Below are positions 8,701 through 15,463 of a DNA stretch of 37,495 nucleotides, piece after piece. A program made the position numbers and the translations under genes. Under the pieces are notes generated by a model. That model searched no databases. It had not been told where the DNA came from and saw only the letters and a program-made list of their open reading frames with translations. Numbering within the stretch: position 1 is the first letter of the stretch; each line of letters opens with the position of its first letter. The DNA comes from Aeromicrobium sp. (GTDB lineage Bacteria; Actinomycetota; Actinomycetes; Propionibacteriales; Nocardioidaceae). The stretch covers positions 1-37,495 of the forward strand of contig JAOPWZ010000078.1 of assembly GCA_025965435.1 (NCBI GenBank). Reading direction: 5' to 3'.

Positions 8701-8990
8701 GCCTGAAGGCCGGCGGGGTCGGGCTCAACCTCACGGAAGCCGACTACTGCTACGTCCTCGACCCGTGGTGGAACCCCGCAACCGAGGCGCAGGCGGTCGA
8801 CCGCGCGCACCGCATCGGCCAGACCCGGCCTGTCATGGTCTATCGCATGGTGTCGTCCGACACCATCGAGGAGAAGGTGATGGAGCTCAAGACCCGCAAG
8901 GCGGCCCTGTTCGACGCTGTGATGGACGATGGCGCAGCACTTTCGGGCGCTCTGAGCCACGACGACATCCGGGGTCTGCTGGGCGTCTGA
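5709..8990 (+). CDS. SWIM zinc-finger / SNF2-type DEAD-like ATPase
   Basis: A 1093-residue DNA-translocating ATPase of the SWI2/SNF2 (RapA/HepA-like) group. The N-terminus carries a SWIM zinc finger, C-x-C-x5-C-x-H (Cys78, Cys80, Cys86, His88), a nucleic-acid or protein binding module. A long middle region (~100-600) has no clear motif. The helicase core starts near residue 630 (LRPYQHDGYAWLSFLADHGLGG). Walker A is DDMGLGKTVQ at ~658-667 and DEAQ is near 756; TGTPLENSLMDLW, FSQFTTYLKR, SLKAGGVGLNLTEADY and DRAHRIGQTRPV complete motifs III-VI. Such proteins remodel stalled transcription or repair complexes. GTG start chosen for the upstream -10 box. A second SNF2 gene lies at 17395-19983 on the other strand. 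Confidence 0.9.
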   Translation: MTPTISSLTDAELRRAFDSGSFARGKAYAHAGRVTVSTIDADGASASAVVRGSGPQVYSTTVEVRETRAGGTHIAATCDCFVGFSCKHAVAVIIAIRGSLAALEPEPEPSAPALPQDSWRRRAVARPSEPTWRSTLAPLVVGETVRTSTDWALQIGLDPSYYQGEAMLSARPLRRGSKGKWIKTGATWPDVEASTRGFNGGNPQVDALAELQVAVRSHYSHVRRADGTIDLGGLTRDAWRVFDGLADAGVTLLGPDDAQVTIVRSPVVVSLDITPGSSGGLLVTVNLSDDAIADALLDDRTMLIGQPAHGIAAWDDDHPSRLWLAPFDQPLDQPLRTLLQNRRGITVPQADAAEFLRDFYPRLQRVVGSVRVDPRVDVPEIVPPRLSVTIHHDGLAADVTWGFAYEIDGEIVRTTWSPSGEPFRDRAAEHDLATAFVPPEGLPVATDAAGRVTLVPTARLDGYPAVVLSEDVVPALIAAGVDVEITGERPDYRLANVAPVVHISLEDGKDPRSDWYDLAVTVTIEGERVHFGPLFAALAAGETHVVLLSGTYLSIDRPELVQLRDLIEEARQLTDRRSDRLRVSRFQAGMWEELVSLGTVERQSSRWQQSVGALASLEEIPAQQVPAGLDAELRPYQHDGYAWLSFLADHGLGGILADDMGLGKTVQALAMIVRQVERGSGPFLVVAPTSVVGNWAREAERFAPGLKVATIFGTRARRGTELAEAIAGADIVVTSYALFRIENDAYRDHTWAGLLLDEAQFVRNHQGKTYQCARRLDAPFKLAITGTPLENSLMDLWAMLSIVAPGLYPDPQRFAESYQRPIEAGHGKDKLALLQRRVRPLMRRRTKDEVASDLPPKTEQVLDVALSPKHARIYQTHLQRERQKVMGLLADDSSDHRFEVLRSLTTLRLLSLDPGLIDEQYDDVGSAKIDVLMEHLQEVIAEGHRVLVFSQFTTYLKRVRARLDEAGIAHAYLDGRTRNRSAAVEQFTSGERPVFVISLKAGGVGLNLTEADYCYVLDPWWNPATEAQAVDRAHRIGQTRPVMVYRMVSSDTIEEKVMELKTRKAALFDAVMDDGAALSGALSHDDIRGLLGV

Positions 8991-9038
8991 TGACAAAGGG
9001 GGGTGGTTGTCACACCGCCGACGGGGTAGTCATAGAGC

Positions 9039-9578
9039 ATGAGCATTCTTTTCAGCCACCCCATCAAGAAGCTGACCCTCCTCGCCACGTTCGGCGGCGG
9101 CTACGTGCTCGGCGCGAAGGCCGGCCGCGGGCGGTACGAGCAGATCAAGCAGACCGCCCAGCAGGTCGCCGAGGACCCGCGCGTGCAGCAGGCGACCGCC
9201 CAGGCGCAGGAGTTCGTCCACGAGACGGCCGAGAAGGTCAAGGAGGATCCGCGCCTCAAGGACATCGCCGACAAGGTGACCGACAAGGTGGGCAGCGTCG
9301 CCAAGCACAGCGCCGACACCGCGGAGGACGCCGTCGACAAGGTCGAGGAAGCTGTCGACACCGCGAAGCACGCCGCGAGCAGCGACAGCCCCACGCCGCC
9401 TCCCGCGCCGCCGACGCCGAAGCCCACGCCTCCTCCCGCCCCGAACAACTCGTCCGACGTCCACCCGCTGCTCGCCGACGAGCACATCGAGCTGGAGGAG
9501 ACGGTCGTCTACAGCGCGGGACCTGACGTCGAGGAGAGCATCGACGAGCTGATCGACCCCAAGTCCGACCACGCGTGA
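9039..9578 (+). CDS. Membrane-anchored amphipathic helical protein (YtxH-like)
   Basis: A 179-residue protein of unknown function. The N-terminus has a short hydrophobic segment with FGGGYVLGAKAGRGRYEQI, a pattern shared by many small actinobacterial membrane-associated proteins. Residues ~35-115 form a long charged amphipathic helix with two similar blocks (AEDPRVQQ and KEDPRLKD), resembling YtxH/apolipoprotein-like coils. A Pro-Thr-Ala linker (~118-138) follows, and then an acidic tail. It probably sits on the inner face of the membrane. A TTGTCA hexamer at 9007-9012 could be a -35 element, but a matching -10 is unclear. The stop overlaps the next gene's GTG, so the two are probably co-translated. 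No function can be assigned. Confidence 0.75.
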   Translation: MSILFSHPIKKLTLLATFGGGYVLGAKAGRGRYEQIKQTAQQVAEDPRVQQATAQAQEFVHETAEKVKEDPRLKDIADKVTDKVGSVAKHSADTAEDAVDKVEEAVDTAKHAASSDSPTPPPAPPTPKPTPPPAPNNSSDVHPLLADEHIELEETVVYSAGPDVEESIDELIDPKSDHA

Positions 9579-10498
9579 AGGCGATCACCTACGCGTCCTT
9601 CGGCGGGCCCCTGGAGCTGACCGACGTCGACGAACCCAAGATCGGGCCCGACTGGGTCAAGGTCAAGGTGCTCGCCTCGTCGGTCAACCCCGTCGACTGG
9701 AAGATCGCCTCGGGCGGGCTGGACGGCGCGCTCGACACGTTCTTCCCGGTCATCCCGGGCTGGGACGTCTCCGGCGTCGTGGAGGCGGTCGGTCCGGCGG
9801 TGACGACGTTGGTGCCGGGCGATGAGGTGTTCGGCTACCTCCGCAAGGACGCCGTGCACGGCGGCACCCTGGCCGAGAAGGTCGCTGCGCCCATCCGCGC
9901 CGTCACCAAGAAGCCCGCGAGTGCGAGCTTCGCCGAGACCGCCGCGATCCCGCTCGCCGGGCTCACCGCCTTCCAGTCGCTCGTCCACGTGCTCGACGTC
10001 GGCCCGGACGACATCGTGCTGATCCACGGCGCGTCCGGCGGAGTCGGCTCGTTCGCCGTGCAGATCGCGACCTCGCTCGGCGCGCGGGTGCTCGGCACGG
10101 CGTCCGAGGGCAACCACGACTACCTGCGCGGTCTCGGCGCGGAGCCGTTCGAGTACGGCGACGGGCTGGTCGAGCGGGTCCGGGCCGCTGTCCCGGACGG
10201 CGTCACCGCAGTGCTCGACCTCAACGGAGCAGACCTGGCCGTCAGCCCCGACCTGCTGGCCGAGTCATCGGCGGGTCGCATCGCGTCCATCATCGACCCG
10301 GTGGTCAACGACATGGGCGGCACCTACGTGTTCGTCAGGCCGGACGTCGACGACCTCGACGAGCTGGCCGAGCTGTTCGACGACGGCACGCTGAAGGTCG
10401 AGATCGCGGCGACCTTCGAGCTGGCCGAGACCCAGCAGGCCTGGGAGCTCAGCCAGGAGGGCCACACCCGCGGAAAGATCGTCATCACGGTGCCGTGA
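9575..10498 (+). CDS. NAD(P)-dependent MDR-family oxidoreductase (quinone oxidoreductase-like)
   Basis: A 307-residue medium-chain dehydrogenase/reductase of the zinc-independent quinone-oxidoreductase branch. The N-terminal GroES-like domain shows SSVNPVDWKIASG and PGWDVSGVVEAVG. The Rossmann fold carries IHGASGGVGSFAVQIATSLGARVLGTAS (around residues 148-175), where GASGGVGS is the nucleotide-binding loop. C-terminal residues include HTRGKIVI, the usual end of this family. Catalytic-zinc ligands are absent, so it most likely reduces quinones or enones with NADPH. The GTG start overlaps the stop of the upstream helical-protein gene (GTGA), which sets the start. It converges on the next gene with a 12-bp gap. 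Confidence 0.88.
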   Translation: MKAITYASFGGPLELTDVDEPKIGPDWVKVKVLASSVNPVDWKIASGGLDGALDTFFPVIPGWDVSGVVEAVGPAVTTLVPGDEVFGYLRKDAVHGGTLAEKVAAPIRAVTKKPASASFAETAAIPLAGLTAFQSLVHVLDVGPDDIVLIHGASGGVGSFAVQIATSLGARVLGTASEGNHDYLRGLGAEPFEYGDGLVERVRAAVPDGVTAVLDLNGADLAVSPDLLAESSAGRIASIIDPVVNDMGGTYVFVRPDVDDLDELAELFDDGTLKVEIAATFELAETQQAWELSQEGHTRGKIVITVP

Positions 10499-10510
10499 TG
10501 CGTCGTCGCG

Positions 10511-11092
10511 TCAGGCCTGAGTGTCGTCAGGCCTGGCGGCGTTGATCTCGTGCCAGACCTCGCGCGCCTCGTCGTAGGCGTCGACGGGCAGGTCGAGCGC
10601 ACGGCGCACGCGCCACCGGCCGTTGAGGCAGACGACGGGCATGAGGTCGATGTCGCCGGGCTGGATGTCGCGCAGGGGGATCGTCAGCCAGCGCAGCGCG
10701 GCGCGAAGTCGTCCCGCCTCCTCCAGCGACTCGCCGATCCACTCGTAGTCGCCGACGACGAGCTGATCGGCGCGGCTCTTGGTGAGCAGGAGCGCCAGCA
10801 GCTCGTCGGCGCGGGTGTCGTCGCCGCGGCGCAGCGCGACGTCGAGGAGACCGACGTGGGGATTGAGCACCGTTCGTCCGCCGTCGTCGGCCGCCTGCTG
10901 GTAGGCGGCTTCTGCCTCGTCGAGCTGCCCGTCCATCGTCAGGTCGTCGCCGAGATTCGTCAGCACCTCGGCCAGGCCGTCCTCGCCCGGAGACAGGTCG
11001 GCGAGAAGCCGTCGGTACTCCCCGAGCCGGTAGGCGCGGTCCGATGTGTCGCCGATGCGCTCGAGCTCGTCACCCAGGTCGTCCCAGTTCAT
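10511..11092 (-). CDS. TPR-like protein of unknown function
   Basis: A 193-residue cytoplasmic protein. Alternating helix pairs can be read: YRLGEYRRLLADL, GLAEVLTNLGDDLTMDGQLDEAEAAYQQAADDG, VGLLDVALRRGDDTRADELLALLL and WIGESLEEAGRLRAALRWLTIPL. The second and third look like tetratricopeptide repeats, which usually act as protein-binding scaffolds. The C-terminal part (MPVVCLNGRWRVRRALDLPVDAYDEA) is unlike TPR and not recognised. A possible -10 box (CAGACT on the minus strand, 11099-11104) lies six bases before the ATG. The gene is divergent from lsr2 and ends in the sequence CAG-GCC-TGA, which forms a short palindrome. Confidence 0.7.
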   Translation of the reverse strand: MNWDDLGDELERIGDTSDRAYRLGEYRRLLADLSPGEDGLAEVLTNLGDDLTMDGQLDEAEAAYQQAADDGGRTVLNPHVGLLDVALRRGDDTRADELLALLLTKSRADQLVVGDYEWIGESLEEAGRLRAALRWLTIPLRDIQPGDIDLMPVVCLNGRWRVRRALDLPVDAYDEAREVWHEINAARPDDTQA

Positions 11093-11279
11093 GGTGCGAG
11101 TCTGTCAGGCACCCCCGGACGGGAAATGAATGGCTGCGAATGCGCGCCTCTTTGGTGCCTGACAAGGGTGGGTGAATACTGGTCGATATCCGTACGAATC
11201 GATAGCGGCGATTAGCCGGACCAGATTGCTAAAACCGGGTTGCGATTAGTGCGGGCCTTTATTCACGCTTAGGAGAATC
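11093..11279 (+). promoter_or_regulatory. AT-rich lsr2 upstream region with GCGATTAG direct repeats
   Basis: This 187-bp gap is clearly richer in A+T than its surroundings, especially 11170-11275. It holds two GCGATTAG copies (11208-11215 and 11242-11249, 34 bp apart) and an AGGAG ribosome site at 11271-11275, four bases before the lsr2 ATG. AT-rich DNA is what Lsr2 itself binds, so autoregulation is plausible. A single -10 cannot be chosen. Confidence 0.55.
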
Positions 11280-11627
11280 ATGGCCAAGAAGACCATCGAG
11301 ATCATCACCAGCGACCTGTCGGGCGAAGAGCTCGAGCGAGGGCAGGGGGAGACCATCATCTTCTCCGTCGGTGGGGCCGATTACTCCGTCGACCTGACCG
11401 ATGACGAGGCGAAGGACTTCTACGCCGCCTTCGACAAGTACACCAAGGTCGCGACCAAGCGGTCCTCCGGCCGCGGAGGGCCGCGCAAGGGCACGTCCGG
11501 TTCAGGACGCTCCTCGGAGGAGCTCGCCCACATCCGTGCCTGGGCCAACGAGAACGGCCACCCGGTGTCCGAGCGTGGCCGCATCAAGGCCGAGGTCATC
11601 GACGCGTTCGACCAGGCCAACAACTGA
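11280..11627 (+). CDS. lsr2: Lsr2 nucleoid-associated protein / xenogeneic silencer
   Basis: A 115-residue H-NS-like protein that bridges AT-rich DNA and silences horizontally acquired genes. The N-terminal dimerisation domain is MAKKTIEIITSDLSG through FDKYTKV. A basic Gly-rich linker spans ~60-78. The C-terminal DNA-binding domain holds HIRAWANENGHPVSERGRIKAEVIDAF, with the minor-groove RGR hook at residues 99-101. All hallmark residues are present and length is typical. The start is fixed by AGGAG four bases upstream. It is transcribed alone, with the convergent next gene 7 bp away. It is a strong marker that the host is an actinobacterium. Confidence 0.97.
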   Translation: MAKKTIEIITSDLSGEELERGQGETIIFSVGGADYSVDLTDDEAKDFYAAFDKYTKVATKRSSGRGGPRKGTSGSGRSSEELAHIRAWANENGHPVSERGRIKAEVIDAFDQANN

Positions 11628-11634
11628 CCGTGGC

Positions 11635-12366
11635 TCAGGCCTGACGGCGGGCTGCGTCGAGGCGGGCGCGGACGTCGTCGAGCAACCGGGCCGGGAACTC
11701 CGACGTGCGGCGGCACCGCTCCACGAGCAGGACGATCTTGTTCATCCGCGGCCCCGCCTCGATGGTGCGCGCGGCCAGGGCGGGGCGCAGGACGTTGCGG
11801 TCGAACGCACCGTCGCTGTGCTCGTCCGTGCCGCGCCACAGGGCGAAGGCGCGCTTGAGGTCACCGTGGGCGACGACGCCGTGCTCGGGGGAGAGCGCGA
11901 CCGCGATCGCGGCGACCAGCCAGGCGTCGTCGTGCTGCAACGAGTCGACCCCGAGCTGCACGGTGCCCGAGCCGTCCGGGATGGCGGGCAGCGTGAACTC
12001 GACGATCGCGGTGAACGTCAGGTCGGGGAACCGCAGCTCGATCCGGCTGCCGCTGTCGGTCAGTGAGATCTTCTGGCCGGGCGCCGGCGTGGTGGCGGTG
12101 CCCGACGGCCCGGTGATCTCCACGATCGCGCCGTTGTCGCGCTGGCCGCGGTGGACGACGGGATGGGTGGTGGTCGCGGTGACGACCAGCGCCGGGTCGC
12201 TGACGTAGGGCAGCCGCACGAACACGTACGCCGAGCCGTCGAGCTGCTCGGCGACCACGGGACGCTGCTCGGGCAGGTCCATCCGCCGCGCGAGGATGAA
12301 GGTGGACCCGGCCTCGATCGTCGCCTGACCGGACTGCTCGCCGGCCGACCAGGCGATGTGCAGCAC
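11635..12366 (-). CDS. Unknown protein divergent from the FHA/kinase pair
   Basis: A 243-residue protein that I do not recognise. The N-terminal half (~1-135) is beta-rich and has short motifs such as STFILARRMDLPE, TDSGSRIELRFPDLTFTAIVEFTLP; it could be a diverged FHA-like beta sandwich, but the canonical Ser-x-x-His and Asn are not obvious. The C-terminal half (~145-243) is helical and basic (GVVAHGDLKRAFALWRG, MNKIVLLVERCRRTSEFPARLLDDVRARL). GTG at 12366 was chosen because AAGGAG lies about six bases upstream. It diverges, with a 98-bp gap, from an FhaA-like protein followed by a Ser/Thr kinase, so a role in that signalling pathway is inferred from position only. Confidence 0.7.
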   Translation of the reverse strand: MLHIAWSAGEQSGQATIEAGSTFILARRMDLPEQRPVVAEQLDGSAYVFVRLPYVSDPALVVTATTTHPVVHRGQRDNGAIVEITGPSGTATTPAPGQKISLTDSGSRIELRFPDLTFTAIVEFTLPAIPDGSGTVQLGVDSLQHDDAWLVAAIAVALSPEHGVVAHGDLKRAFALWRGTDEHSDGAFDRNVLRPALAARTIEAGPRMNKIVLLVERCRRTSEFPARLLDDVRARLDAARRQA

Positions 12367-12375
12367 CGGCGCTCC

Positions 12376-12405
12376 TTCGTGGACTCTGCGTTCGTGGACT
12401 CTGTG
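12376..12405 (+). repeat. 15-bp tandem duplication in the divergent promoter gap
   Basis: TTCGTGGACTCTGCG (12376-12390) is followed directly by a second copy with one mismatch (12391-12405). It lies between the divergent genes at 12366 and 12465. Confidence 0.75.
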
Positions 12406-12464
12406 CGTGGAACGTGTTCCGCCGCGGCTCGACGCCAGGCGCACACGACCCTGACGATGATGCC

Positions 12465-13427
12465 ATGGGCACTCTCTCCGCGTTGACCGTCAACCTGCTG
12501 ATCCTCGTCGCCTTCGTCGCGGTCGTCTGGATCGGGTTGCGGGTCGCGCAGAGCATCTTCGGCACCGGCTCGAAGAAGGCCGCCGCCACCGAGGTCGCCG
12601 CGAAGCTCGTGTCGTACCCGACCGGGTCGGCCGCGGTGCTGCGCCGCCGGTTCGTCCGGGCACTCACCGGCCAGCACGTCATCATGCCCAGCGGCGAGCG
12701 CCTGGCCTTCGGCGAGCTGATCGTCCGCGTCGCGCCCGAGGACCTCGAGCGCCTCGATCCCGACGGTGACCTCGAGCGGCTCGGCGACGACGGCGCGCGG
12801 CTGTACGCCGACCACGCCGAGCGCGCAGGATGGGCCGTTCCGGCCGACGTCCGCGTCGTCGTCGAGGTCGACCCGGGCCTGCGGTCCGGCTGGATCCCGC
12901 CGGCGAGGGGCAGCGGCCGGGCCGAGCCCTCTCGTCGCGCAGCGGAACCTGCGGGTCCGGGCTGGGACGTGGTCCGCGACGCCCCCGTGGTCCGCGCCGC
13001 TCCCGCCCCGGCGGCCGTGCGTCCCGTCGATCCCGACGCGACGATGAACTTCCCGGCCCTCGTGCCGGCCGTCGTCGACGCCGCGCCGACCATGAACGTC
13101 GCCGGCCTCCTGCGGCTGGAGCGCGGCGGTCGCTCGACCACGATCGGGCCCGACGGCGCCGTGCTCGGCCGCCTGCCGGAGAGCCCTGTGACGTTCGCGG
13201 AGCCCGAGGTGTCGCACCGGCACGCCGCGATCCGTCGCAGCGGCATGCAGTGGCAGATCAAGGACCTCGGCAGCACCAACGGCACGACCGTCGACGGCCA
13301 GCGCATCGACGGCGACGACTGGGTCACCCTGCACGGAGGTGCCGTCATCAAGCTGGCCGGCGTCAGCGTCGTCGCCGCCTTCGACTCGGCCGGGACGGTC
13401 CATCTGCAGGGCCTCACCAGTCGCTAG
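12465..13427 (+). CDS. FhaA-like membrane protein with C-terminal FHA domain
   Basis: A 320-residue signalling adaptor. Residues ~7-27 form one transmembrane helix (LTVNLLILVAFVAVVWIGL). Residues ~45-145 resemble the DUF3662 domain of mycobacterial FhaA (LRRRFVRALTGQHVIMPSGERLAFGELIVRVAPEDL, then HAERAGWAVPADVRVVVEVDP, LRSGWI). A Pro/Ala linker leads to an FHA domain (~215-305) with the phosphothreonine-binding GR, SHRH (250-253) and STNGT signature. FHA domains dock phosphothreonine made by Ser/Thr kinases; the kinase gene starts about 60 bp downstream, so this is probably its partner. In FhaA the DUF domain is not preceded by a membrane helix, which is a difference. GACGAT (12453-12458) six bases upstream may be its -10. 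Confidence 0.85.
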   Translation: MGTLSALTVNLLILVAFVAVVWIGLRVAQSIFGTGSKKAAATEVAAKLVSYPTGSAAVLRRRFVRALTGQHVIMPSGERLAFGELIVRVAPEDLERLDPDGDLERLGDDGARLYADHAERAGWAVPADVRVVVEVDPGLRSGWIPPARGSGRAEPSRRAAEPAGPGWDVVRDAPVVRAAPAPAAVRPVDPDATMNFPALVPAVVDAAPTMNVAGLLRLERGGRSTTIGPDGAVLGRLPESPVTFAEPEVSHRHAAIRRSGMQWQIKDLGSTNGTTVDGQRIDGDDWVTLHGGAVIKLAGVSVVAAFDSAGTVHLQGLTSR

Positions 13428-13487
13428 GGAGAATGGACAGTGACGGCGTACCGTCGAGTGTCCAGATCCCGGAACCGGAGCAGGAGG

Positions 13488-15017
13488 ATGAGCGTGGTGG
13501 CCGACCCACTGGCGACGTCCCCGATCGCCCCGACGACGGTCCCGGTCGGGCAGCGGTTCGAGCTCATGGGACGCATCGGCGCCGGCAACCACGGCGTCGT
13601 CTTCCGCGCCCGCGACGGACAGCTGCAGCGCGAGGTCGCGATCAAGCGGTTCTCGCACTTCCTCGCCGACGATCCGCGCGCGATGCGCCGCATCACCCGT
13701 GAGGTCGCGACGCTCGCCCGGGTGTCCCACCCGCACGTCGTGACGGTGCACGACCTCGTCCACATGCCCGACGGCGACGGGGAGATCACCCCGCACCTGG
13801 TCATGGAGCTCGTCGAGGGCACCTCGCTCAAGGATCTGCTCGCCCTCAAGGGCCCGAGCCTGCGGTCGGTCATCGTCGTGCGTGGCGTCCTGGAAGGACT
13901 CGTGGCGTGTCACCAGGCCGGTATCCTCCACCTGGACATCAAGCCCGCGAACGTCCTGGTGACGAACGACGGGGGAGTCAAGATCGTCGACTTCGGCATC
14001 GCGCGGGCGGCATCGGACGCCACCGCGACCGTCGCCGGCACCCCGCACTACATGGCACCAGAGCAGTTCGACGGCCGCGCGGACGAGCGCAGCGACATCT
14101 ACTCCGTCGGCTGTCTGCTGTACGAGTGCCTGACCGGTGTCCCGCCGTTCGAGGGCACCATGGCGTCCCAGCTGCTGGCGCACCGCAACCACCCGCGTCC
14201 CGACCCCCGCGCCATCACCCCGGAGGTCAGCGCCCCGCTGGCAGCCGTGGTCCACAAGGCGATGGCGGTCGATCCGGCCGAGCGGTACCAGTCGGTGCAC
14301 GAGATGCTCGACGCTCTCGCGGTGGTCAGCACAGCACCCGTCGTGCTCCCGGCGTCCGACGAGACGCGCCACGTCCCGGCGGCCGCGAGCATCGTGGCGC
14401 CGGCTCGCACGCCTGCACCGATGCCCACCGGCCACCTCGTCACCCGGTGGAGCAAGCTGCAGACCTTCGCGATCGGGCTGGCCCTCAGCGCCTTCGTCGT
14501 GGCACTGCTGCCCGGCCTGGTGTGGCTGACCAACGCCTTCGTCCCGTTCGACCGCCGACCGGACGCGATGGACGACTCGCAGGCCGGATCGTGGTGGATG
14601 CTGGCCGTGGGCATCGCCGGGGTGATCCTGCTGCTGCGCCGCCGCGAGTTCTTCGGGCTGCTCAGCGGGCCCGCCGTCGGTGAGCCGCAGCCGCAGGGGC
14701 GGGTCGACGCGCCGATGCGGTCGGGTCTTCGACTGGCGGCCGGCTCGGCCCTGCGCGGCTCGATCCCGATGCTGTTCCCCTCGTACGTCGTGCTGGTCGG
14801 GGCGCTCGCCGATGCGTCCGGGATGACGTGGCCCGACGACGTCTTCACGGCCTGGGGCGTCTGCTGGCTGCTGATGCCGCTCGCCTGCGCCTTCCTCGCG
14901 GTGCGCAGCGTCATCACGCTGCGTGCTCGCTTCGGCGCTGTCATCGTCTCGACGGTCTACGCCTTCGGTGCGGCCGCGGCGGCGGGCCTCTTCGTCGCCT
15001 ACCCGCTCGTGGTGTGA
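13488..15017 (+). CDS. Non-RD serine/threonine protein kinase with several C-terminal membrane helices
   Basis: A 509-residue PknB-type kinase. From the ATG at 13488: glycine loop GAGNHG (31-36), Lys53 in VAIK, alphaC Glu72, catalytic loop HLDIKPAN (148-155, Asp150), DFG (168-170), APE-like MAPEQF (~189-194). The usual HRD arginine is leucine, so this is a non-RD kinase. After residue ~320 come about five hydrophobic segments (LQTFAIGLALSAFVVALLPGL, WWMLAVGIAGVILLL, MLFPSYVVLVGAL, CWLLMPLACAFLAV, IVSTVYAFGAAAAAGLF) instead of the single helix plus PASTA repeats of PknB. Start is uncertain: GGAG lies seven bases before 13488, AGGAGG lies six before GTG 13494, and a GTG at 13440 would add an Arg-rich extension. 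It forms an operon with the FHA gene. Confidence 0.88.
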   Translation: MSVVADPLATSPIAPTTVPVGQRFELMGRIGAGNHGVVFRARDGQLQREVAIKRFSHFLADDPRAMRRITREVATLARVSHPHVVTVHDLVHMPDGDGEITPHLVMELVEGTSLKDLLALKGPSLRSVIVVRGVLEGLVACHQAGILHLDIKPANVLVTNDGGVKIVDFGIARAASDATATVAGTPHYMAPEQFDGRADERSDIYSVGCLLYECLTGVPPFEGTMASQLLAHRNHPRPDPRAITPEVSAPLAAVVHKAMAVDPAERYQSVHEMLDALAVVSTAPVVLPASDETRHVPAAASIVAPARTPAPMPTGHLVTRWSKLQTFAIGLALSAFVVALLPGLVWLTNAFVPFDRRPDAMDDSQAGSWWMLAVGIAGVILLLRRREFFGLLSGPAVGEPQPQGRVDAPMRSGLRLAAGSALRGSIPMLFPSYVVLVGALADASGMTWPDDVFTAWGVCWLLMPLACAFLAVRSVITLRARFGAVIVSTVYAFGAAAAAGLFVAYPLVV

Positions 15018-15036
15018 TCCGTCTCGACACCCCATT

Positions 15037-15058
15037 CGGGCGTGCGGGATCACGCCCG
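15037..15058 (+). terminator. GC-rich hairpin downstream of the kinase gene
   Basis: CGGGCGTG (15037-15044) pairs perfectly with CACGCCCG (15051-15058) around a six-base loop, 19 bp after the kinase stop. No T-tract follows, as is common in GC-rich actinobacteria. It ends just before the -10 box of the next gene. Confidence 0.6.
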
Positions 15059-15064
15059 CGGAAC

Positions 15065-15070
15065 TAGCGT
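15065..15070 (+). promoter_or_regulatory. Putative -10 box TAGCGT for the gene at 15078
   Basis: TAGCGT lies seven bases before the ATG at 15078. A GAGG run lies within the gap, so either leaderless or very short-leader transcription fits. Confidence 0.45.
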
Positions 15071-15077
15071 CGAGGTC

Positions 15078-15440
15078 ATGACGAGCTACAGCAAGATCAT
15101 GTCCGCAGCGTCCGCCGGCTACGCGGTGTTCGCCCTCGTGAAGCCCCGGCACCTCGGCAACGCCCTGACCAAGAGCCCGCTGAAGCAGGCCGAGTACGAC
15201 CTCACCGCGCGCGTGTTCGGGCCCCGCGACCTCGTCGTGAGCACCCTCGCGCTGCTGGCCCCGACGCCGGCCGCGCGCGAGCAGGCGATGTTCGCCCGGG
15301 TCGCCCTCGATCTGTCGGACGCCATCCTGCTGACGCCCGAGGGAACGACCAAGGGTGCCAAGGCGAAGGTGCTCGGCGTGACGGTCGGCTGGGCGGGCCT
15401 CAACCTCGCGGCGATCCTCGCCGACCGCAGGGCCCGCTGA
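15078..15440 (+). CDS. Small membrane protein of unknown function
   Basis: A 120-residue hydrophobic protein. Segments around residues 8-25 (AASAGYAVFALVKP), 50-62 (DLVVSTLALLAP) and 95-113 (VLGVTVGWAGLNLAAIL) could be membrane helices; a DLSDAI helix lies between. The layout is like small DUF4267-type integral membrane proteins, but I cannot confirm the family. The start is the ATG after the TAGCGT box and GAGG; an ATG-like start 36 bases earlier would lie inside the hairpin and promoter. It lies downstream of the kinase but is separated by a hairpin, so it is probably its own unit. Confidence 0.65.
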   Translation: MTSYSKIMSAASAGYAVFALVKPRHLGNALTKSPLKQAEYDLTARVFGPRDLVVSTLALLAPTPAAREQAMFARVALDLSDAILLTPEGTTKGAKAKVLGVTVGWAGLNLAAILADRRAR

Positions 15441-15463
15441 GGCGCCGTCGCAGGTGGGACGGC

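Noticed and set aside
5883-8996. Very long open frame on the minus strand opposite the SWIM-SNF2 gene
   Set aside because: It is the antisense of a clear helicase with intact motifs; the translation is Arg/Asp/Gly-rich with no domain, a usual artefact of high GC.
9007-9036. Consensus-like promoter for the helical membrane protein (TTGTCA with a TAGTCA/CATAGA box)
   Set aside because: TTGTCA is good, but no -10 has both correct spacing and a start site upstream of the ATG, so it was not listed as a promoter.
13440-13487. Upstream GTG start for the kinase with an Arg-rich extension
   Set aside because: The ribosome sites GGAG and AGGAGG point to 13488 or 13494, and the Arg-rich segment has no kinase sequence; kept as an alternative only.
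12060-15152. Long minus-strand frame across the FHA and kinase genes
   Set aside because: FHA and kinase motifs are intact on the plus strand; the antisense product is low-complexity Arg/His/Gly/Asp sequence.
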